Shown: piece after piece, positions 56,501 through 62,000 of the stretch
How the letters are laid out: the number at the start of each line of letters is the position of its first letter
Numbering within the stretch: position 1 is the first letter of the stretch
Assembly (NCBI GenBank): GCA_002633005.1
Contig: NMRA01000204.1
Location: forward strand, 275,645-337,644
DNA: 62,000 nucleotides
Direction: 5' to 3'
Origin: Phoronis australis
Taxonomy: Eukaryota > Phoronida > Phoronidae
The notes under the pieces: model-generated
What the model saw: the letters and a program-made list of their open reading frames with translations, nothing else
The model's database searches: none
What the model was told of the DNA's origin: nothing
Position numbers and translations under genes: made by a program

Positions 56501-59500
56501 TGATCATTTGGCCTAATTGATCAAAATGTTGATATAAGCTCTTCTCCATCAAGTTACAAAGAGTTAATTGTGTTGATAAAAACGTCTTGCTGCCAGATTA
56601 ATGCTTCCTTCTAGGGTATTGCTGTGTGTGATTAACATGTGTTGGTGTGTCCACTCAGCTGTTTCCAGAGCCTAACCAATCATTTCTGTTCAAGGTTCTG
56701 CGTTTCTCCAGGCTGTTTAAGCCAACACACGCCCTGCATTATTATAAGAAGAAAAAGAAAAAGAAACCGGAGGAGAAAAGTGACGAAGCAGGTTGGTTCT
56801 ATTTATGGTTACAACGCATTCTGTTTAGTGCCTTACGGTTGGTTAATGTTTCGTCAATGTGGTTGAATGGTTAGATTGAATTTTGAAAAGTGCTGATTCT
56901 GGCAAACTTCTGATGCATGCAAATTATGACATCTAGGCAAGACGTTCAGGGCTTCTGTAGCCTGGTAAATACATCTCATAGTTTGCTGCTTGCGGTGTCC
57001 TTTTTCTTCATTAAGTCATAAATGGTTCGTGAATATGCAGTGAAAATGGATAAATAACATTCAACCTATTTGTAACATACTATGATTTGTAATGTTTACC
57101 ACTTACGGGCAGCTATTGTCAGTGCGCCTATGTTACCGATTCATTCTTGTAAATGTGACCTGGAACTTGTGACATTTAATGGGAGTTTGATGTTTTAATG
57201 TTTACAAATTACGGTCAAGACATGCACTTTTTCATCTACTTGACAGTTCTATGAAAATTGTGTGGTCTTCTTTCATTGTATGTAAAGTTGTATCCCTTGG
57301 CATACGTCAGTTTGTCTACAAGTTTCTGTATCACTTTACCCTGAAATTCTTGAATAAGTGGTAGGTTGTGTGTATGAACGGTTTGTTTGTGGTTGTAGAA
57401 CTTTCCAAATTTCTTCCAGTGTCCAGATCTGAAACTGCTGACAAACGTGATGATTACAGCAGTGAGGATGAAGGATTTGACGAGTGGGGGTATCCAAGAA
57501 CCAAAATACTACTGAACATGGGTCGACTACCGAGGTCAGAGGAGTGTCTGACTGATGACGAGGTAAGGGAGATAATGTGGACTTGAGTGTTGGAGTTGGC
57601 ATGCACACCCAATTGATGATGAGGTAGGGGAGATAATGTGGACTTGAGTGTTGGAGTTGGCATGCACACCCAATTGAATTGCCTGATATGTATTTTGTTA
57701 CATCATCATGGCAAATTAATGAAGTTTTCTTGAATAATAACTAGAAATTAGATCCATTTTGGATTTGAGTTAGGCCGATACCCTTTTGCATGGAGACATT
57801 GCTTGTTACTGATATTTCACGTGAAGTATTACCAATTGAATTTTTTTTGAGTGTAGGTAATTTGACTATTACCTAGGCACATCACGTTTCACACAACAGC
57901 AGGTGTCGTAATGGAGCACCTAGGTGTTATTTTCTTATTTTATTGTACTTTTTATTTGGTCATTTTTGACCTCGCTGGTGTAGCTCTCAATACAACTTTA
58001 AGAATTTGAAGCATTTTATGCTCAGGTTGGAAATGGGTTTATGAAACTTGTTGAAGTAACTTGCCCCCTTTGTTTTAATGCGCTGAATGTATGCTGCCAA
58101 ATATGTTTATATAATTTCATTTGTTAATACTGTAACCTGTTTATAACAACCAGGAACTCATTCGGAGGCCTGTGAAAAAAGTTGTTACCAATGACGACTC
58201 GGACGCAGGTCATGCTAAAGATGAGAAACCTAGGGTGGCGCCTTGGAGGTATGGTCCGGCCAAGTACTGGTATGACATGATCGACGTCAGTGAGTCAGGA
58301 GATGGGTTCGATTATGGCTTCAAGTTGAAAGAGGTAAAAATCGTGATTGCGTCAAGTTGTATTATGAGTCTAGTTCAGCGACCGTCTTTATTGCTGATAA
58401 TAATATGGGTTGATAAGTACTGCTACATTTTGGAGCAGAGGAAACATAGTCATATGTTTTCATAAATATGCAGTGTTTGTAATCTCTATCATATCTTTAG
58501 GGTTGTAGCCTGTTTGGCCAAATATTAAGCCCACGTTACATGGTTTTGACACTTTTGACGAACATGGGAACACAATAAACTTGGCTTTACCACCTTCTTT
58601 GCTAGTGACATCTGGTGTGTTGCACTTCACTTTAGAAGTGGGCGAAATCTTCGGCGTTGTTGCAAGCTATACACACAGAACACTCATTTGATATGTTCAT
58701 ACCCAGTGTTTGTAATCTTGTGCTTATAGTGATAGAATGCACAGTTTCATTTCTTATCATTCCTCTTAGTCACTACATCTCAGAACTTTCACTATTTAGA
58801 AGATTCAGTCTCTTCTGAGAGAGTAATCAATGCTTTTCTTTCTAAAGAAGAGTGAAGAAGAGGTCAAAGAAGATTCATCCAAACCGTCACTCATTCCTGA
58901 CGAGGCCTTCCACATGGTTTCCCAAGTTCACTGGGAAGACGACATCATTTGGAATGGAGAGGAGGTGAAGAACAGGATACTGGCATCCCAAAAGGCCAAG
59001 GGAGCCTTCACTGGCTGGCTACCTAGCTCAACAGCAAGGACTGCGGCCCAGTACCAACAGCAAGGTATGCTGAGGATATTATCATGAACAAGATTCTAGT
59101 GTAATGCGGAAGGCCAAGGGTGTCTACTCAGACTGGCTGCCTTGCTGAAATTGCATGTCAAGATTTTGACATCACTAGTAAATGTTGGTTAAGGATGTTA
59201 TAAAGCTGCCTTATGTCAGAAAATAATTTTTGATTTAGTCCGGTTATCGTACTGTTATGAACTGCATCTTTTCTCACATTAGAAGTCAATTCTGGGCTTC
59301 GAAAGAAGTGAGAGCTTGTAAGTTGCAATAACTTCCCCCCTAATCCAGAAATATATTCTAATCTTGTAAAAGATCTAGTTAAGACCAATTTAAATTGTAT
59401 CAGTACGTTGCCTAAATTAGAATTAAGTTCCTTTTGACGGAACGCATGTGTATGTCTACTTTAACTGAGTGGCATGCCAAAAACGGATGTCGATGTAGCT

Positions 59501-62000
59501 GAAGTTATGTTAGTTCTAGTTATATTTTACTATTGTAGTGCTAGTTATATTACTATTGTAGTGCTAGTTATATTTTACTATTGTAGTGAAGCTTGGTGCG
59601 TCCACTCCAATGGCCAGTGGTTACAAGCTGGGTAGCTCCATGATGCCTGGCAAGATCCAGGCCATGTTTAAAGTGCCAGAGGAGGAGGATGACCTATCCA
59701 AAGTCTGGTACAGCATCTTCTCAATTGATAATGAGGAGCTGGTCTACGGCAACTGGGAAGACAAGATCATCTGGGATGCACAGGTTTGTAGACAAGAAAA
59801 ACGTCTTTTTCACCAGCAGTAATGTATTTAGTGTAATGCATAGTCTAGGACCATCTGGTTTAATCATTAAAAGGTATTTCTTACTATATGTTGTGTTTGT
59901 AGTATCGTATGTAGTGTAAGCTCTGGCTGAGGTTTGTTTGAGGCATACTGTTTGTGGATTACAAAAAGGCTTTTGACACTGTGCTCTTCATTGGAACTGC
60001 ACCGTTCAAATATAACAGGTTTTCGTGGCTTAATTGCTTCAAGTGGATTTGGATATGTTGATTGAAAGAGGTGTCACTGTCTACTGTGCTCAATATTATC
60101 AAACTATCATCACCGTGTTGTCTACTGTTTCAGAATATGGACAGAATTCCTTCTCCTACAATTCTGACACTGGATCCAAATGATGAGAATATAATTTTGT
60201 CTATTCCTGATGATGTGGATCCCAGCAAAGCCAAGTCTTCTGAGCCAGCCAAGAAGGAAAAGGTACACTACATAGTGCTGTAATACCTAAATACCCAGGA
60301 TCATGTGACAGCAGCTCCATCTAATGTTCACAGAGTGAATCGGTCTTTTCCTCGTGTGACTATTAGCTAGTATATGACGTGCTTTTGCCTACCCTGGCTG
60401 TTGACTTCAACCTCACTCCTAAGTAATACCATAGTGTCAGATTTTTCAATAATTGCAACAGATCTCTTCTAACATTTGTAAATAACAATAAGATACCATG
60501 GTAGCATGATAACTGTTCTAAATCAGGGTATTTACTTAAGTCACATTTTAGTGTTGTACAAAAGTGGAGGTGCTAATAATATGAATTGATTTATTGAGAA
60601 ATTTTGTCACCTTACACTGTAAAAAAGTCATTTTTATGGTTAGGTATTTATTCTTTGTTTTGTATTTGGGGCTCGTCTGTGCCCATTACAGCGCAAGACT
60701 TGTTTACAATTCGATTATGATTGGTTGTGTTCTGACCCCATTGTTTTATTTTGTTAGGAGATCAAGAAGTCGAAGATATTACTTGGGAAGGCGGGAATAC
60801 TGAAGGAAGAGGAGGAGGAAGAACAGGTAGTTGATATAATGTAGACTTGTGTGGACAAACATGAATAGTGAAATCAAAGTAAAAAACAATACAATTCACT
60901 TACTGCTGGGTACGTAATTCAGAGTCCGTTCACAGTGGTGAATACCCCTTCTCAATCAGGGTGGAAAAGAACCAGGTGGCGAAGTCTTTTGTCCTTTTGT
61001 GATCACACATGAACTGAAAAATGTTTCGTATTTATTTACATTGCATTATTCTGTTAACTCACAATTATATAATAACATATTTTTCTTTGAATATATTGTC
61101 TTAACTGCATGATGATGTAACTAAAAATTGCCTCATTGTAAAGTTGTTCCTGTAAACAAATTATTGCCTTGACTTCTTTCAACCACAACTTTAAGTAGCA
61201 GACGTGATTCTGTTGTAAGGCTTTCTTGTTGCTTTATTGGGTGTCTGTTATGGCTGACTAGAAGGCGAGATATAAAATTCTGATAGGCGTTGTAGCAACA
61301 GCTTACATGATAGAGTATTGTGATGTGGTATATTTCATTCTCAGTTGATGGTTTTACATGCTCATCGGCATCACTTCATATCTTATTTCTAGGAGGCGAC
61401 TACTCAAGACAAAGATCCATTCAACATGTCTAATGATGAATACTACAACCCTAAACTGGCCACTGACAATGCACTGAGGACTAACATAGGTGGAAATCTC
61501 ATTCAGGTACATTGATGGTCCTGGTTACTTAGAGAGCACTCACAGAGTGTAGGCAGAGTACATTGATGGTCCTGGGGCCTTAGAGAGCATTCACATGGTG
61601 CTGGCAGAGTACACTGATGGTCCTGGGGACTTAGAGAGCACTCACAGAGTGCAGGCAGAGTACATTGACGGTCTTGGGGATTTAGAGAGTACTCACTGAG
61701 TGCAGGCAGAGGGTTCACAGCCATTTGTAAATAAGCCTCTGCCACTCAGATCGTGTTTTTGTCCTCAGTAAACCAGTGGAAGTTATTAGGTATTTTATAG
61801 GGAAACGTTGCCTAAAGCAGTTTAGGTATNTGCACTCTGTTCACTGGCAATATGGACTTTTTTGTAATGGGATAAGTTAGGATATATGCCAATTGCATTT
61901 TTTTGAGTTTTGGTGGCTGAAGTAACCAACCTGTCAATATTAAGAGGTCAAAAAATACCACCCATTTTTAATGCATCACTTCTTACAGGAACGACCACCC
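53459..62000 (+). CDS. TAF1: TAF1 (TFIID subunit 1), N-terminal part, runs past the window end
   Basis: The largest TFIID subunit, a nuclear scaffold that contacts TBP, TAF7 and promoter DNA. Exons: 53459-53578, 54445-54553, 55219-55335, 55745-55875, 56243-56365, 56659-56791, 57399-57562, 58154-58333, 58848-59064, 59587-59783, 60134-60262, 60758-60826, 61393-61506, about 601 codons, phases consistent. The start is supported by an in-frame TGA six bases upstream (53453-53455) and by A at -3 and G at +4. Seen: a TBP-binding TAND1 motif ([10 protein letters not shown]), [89 protein letters not shown] and [11 protein letters not shown]. All have close equivalents in human TAF1 in the same order. 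Truncated only by the window. Three tandem duplications lie on its splice sites. Confidence 0.96.
54445..54553 (+). CDS. TAF1: TAF1 exon 2: TAND2 region
   Basis: Acceptor cattgtag. It encodes [20 protein letters not shown] and [16 protein letters not shown], which align with human KKHLAGLGALGLGSLITEL. Phase 1 at gtgagt. Confidence 0.93.
54554..55218. other. TAF1 introns 1-13, remainder
   Basis: Apart from the repeats listed, the TAF1 introns (this one, and for example 53579-54444, 56792-57398, 58334-58847, 60263-60757, 61711-61988) show nothing I can name. They are mostly 300-860 bases, much shorter than those of TRPC. Confidence 0.5.
55219..55335 (+). CDS. TAF1: TAF1 exon 3: acidic DYSDI segment
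   Basis: Acceptor ttctccag. It encodes [20 protein letters not shown] and [18 protein letters not shown]. The AVDYSDI string is identical to human TAF1. Phase 1 at gtgagg. Confidence 0.92.
55745..55875 (+). CDS. TAF1: TAF1 exon 4: acidic stretch and LMPPP
   Basis: It encodes [20 protein letters not shown] then PPSWLPQSD, matching human DYDEDDYDA...KLMPPP. The acceptor (tgtggggggcag) has a poor pyrimidine tract near the AG, although one lies 30-50 bases upstream. Phase 0 at ACA|gtgagt. Confidence 0.86.
56243..56365 (+). CDS. TAF1: TAF1 exon 5: ELFPEF segment
   Basis: 41 codons, phase 0 on both sides. It encodes [20 protein letters not shown] and [17 protein letters not shown], the equivalent of human VTELFPEFRPGK. 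Donor GAG|gtatgt. Confidence 0.92.
56659..56791 (+). CDS. TAF1: TAF1 exon 6: VLRFSRLF and basic tract
   Basis: The acceptor is tgtccactcag, and the exon encodes [20 protein letters not shown], then a run of lysines. A second AG at 56693-56694 would start the exon at VLRFSRLF in the same frame. That would remove 12 residues absent from human and partly echoing LFPEF. Phase 1 at gttggt. Confidence 0.8.
57399..57562 (+). CDS. TAF1: TAF1 exon 7: linker before ECLTDDE
   Basis: It encodes [20 protein letters not shown] and [12 protein letters not shown], the last matching human EQCLSDDE. A second in-phase acceptor (ttcttccag) at 57419 would drop seven residues. The donor GAG|gtaagg lies inside a 61-bp tandem duplication. 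Confidence 0.87.
57553..57674 (+). repeat. 61-bp tandem duplication across a TAF1 splice donor
   Basis: Two adjacent 61-bp copies (57553-57613, 57614-57674) differ at only two positions. Each contains the end of exon 7 and its donor: GATGACGAG|gtaagg and GATGATGAG|gtaggg. Using the second donor would add 61 bases and meet TGA at 57584-57586. Confidence 0.95.
58154..58333 (+). CDS. TAF1: TAF1 exon 8: [16 protein letters not shown] block
   Basis: 60 codons, phase 0 on both sides, acceptor aacaaccag. It encodes [20 protein letters not shown] and [13 protein letters not shown], almost identical to human KPRVAEWRYGPARLWYDM...GFDYGFKL. Confidence 0.96.
58848..59064 (+). CDS. TAF1: TAF1 exon 9: [13 protein letters not shown] block
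   Basis: It encodes [40 protein letters not shown] and [16 protein letters not shown]. The acceptor is a NAGNAG (aagaag), so one lysine may be variable. Phase 1 at gtatgc. Confidence 0.94.
59516..59588 (+). repeat. Triplicated acceptor sequence before TAF1 exon 10
   Basis: Units ctagttatattttactattg plus tagtg of 25, 23 and 25 bases at 59516-59540, 59541-59563 and 59564-59588. Each ends ttgtag|tg, so three AG acceptors exist after 59538, 59561 and 59586. Only the third gives the conserved frame. The first leads to an in-frame TAG at 59559-59561; the second shifts the frame. Confidence 0.95.
59587..59783 (+). CDS. TAF1: TAF1 exon 10: WYSIF...[12 protein letters not shown] block
   Basis: It encodes [20 protein letters not shown], a linker, then [20 protein letters not shown] and KIIWDAQ. 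The last block is highly conserved. The exon begins two bases before the end of the third unit of a triplicated acceptor sequence. Phase 0 at CAG|gtttgt. Confidence 0.94.
60134..60262 (+). CDS. TAF1: TAF1 exon 11: [13 protein letters not shown] block
   Basis: 43 codons, phase 0 on both sides, acceptor ctgtttcag. It encodes [20 protein letters not shown] and [16 protein letters not shown], matching human [18 protein letters not shown]. Confidence 0.95.
60758..60826 (+). CDS. TAF1: TAF1 exon 12: [15 protein letters not shown]
   Basis: 23 codons, phase 0 on both sides, acceptor ttttgttag, donor CAG|gtagtt. The text matches human KKSRILLGKTGVIKEE. Confidence 0.94.
61393..61506 (+). CDS. TAF1: TAF1 exon 13: [11 protein letters not shown] block
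   Basis: 38 codons, phase 0 on both sides, acceptor tatttctag. It encodes [20 protein letters not shown] then GGNLIQ (human PWNLSNDEYYYPK...GGNIIQ). The donor CAG|gtacat is the first base of a four-unit 51-bp minisatellite. Confidence 0.94.
61507..61710 (+). repeat. 51-bp minisatellite, four units, starting at a TAF1 donor
   Basis: Units at 61507-61557, 61558-61608, 61609-61659 and 61660-61710 all begin gtacattgatggtcctgg (small variations) and end ggcaga. The first base of the array is the first base of the intron. Because 51 is a multiple of three, the minus strand stays open with a 17-residue repeat, which I do not consider a gene. Confidence 0.95.
61989..62000 (+). other. Possible start of the next TAF1 exon (uncertain)
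   Basis: The sequence cacttcttacag looks like an acceptor, leaving 12 bases before the window ends. In phase 0 they read ERPP, which does not match the expected continuation (human HSIPAVELR). The true next exon may lie beyond the window. Confidence 0.3.

Noticed and set aside
61503-61745. Minus-strand 80-codon frame with a 17-residue Cys-rich repeat
   Set aside because: It is the translation of the 51-bp minisatellite inside a TAF1 intron; a repeat of length divisible by three stays open by construction.

Overview
The window is animal nuclear DNA. It is AT-rich, has short exons with GT-AG introns, and carries many dispersed repeats and miniature transposons. Three conserved protein-coding genes were reconstructed exon by exon, checking the reading phase at every junction. 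The organism is most likely a non-insect invertebrate, probably marine: a deuterostome such as a hemichordate, amphioxus or echinoderm, or a lophotrochozoan. This rests on an ortholog of CYP20A1, a P450 family shared with vertebrates that I know to be missing from insects, and on a TRPC channel that is intermediate between vertebrate TRPC4/5 and Drosophila TRP-gamma. The species was not determined.

Layout. (1) Bases 1-3542 hold the end of a TA-flanked inverted-repeat transposon and a dispersed repeat. No exon is recognised there. (2) Bases 3543-31708, plus strand: a TRPC cation channel gene in 11 recognised exons, about 1,015 codons. The first exon may lie upstream. Intron 1 is 10.4 kb and holds a 2.4 kb element with subrepeat-rich inverted ends (11729-14166). 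(3) Bases 31709-40474: the 3' flanks of two convergent genes, with several miniature inverted-repeat elements. (4) Bases 40475-51499, minus strand: a complete CYP20A1 gene, 11 exons, 472 codons. (5) Bases 51500-53458: a head-to-head intergenic region of about 2 kb. (6) Bases 53459 to the window end, plus strand: the first 13 exons (about 601 codons) of TAF1, the largest TFIID subunit. The gene runs out of the window before its central acetyltransferase-like, zinc-knuckle and bromodomain regions.

The genes do not form a pathway: one is a plasma-membrane cation channel, one a P450 of unknown substrate, one a general transcription factor. The link is positional: TRPC and CYP20A1 converge, CYP20A1 and TAF1 diverge.

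I found no convincing new biological system. The points most worth a second look are: the inverted-repeat transposon family; three local tandem duplications in TAF1, each on a splice site; the F-to-Y change in the TRPC pore motif; the heme loop and I-helix of the CYP20A1 protein; two interleaved inverted repeats in a TRPC intron; and a dispersed repeat family with a very well conserved 3' part. Gene identities come from remembered family sequences, not from a search.
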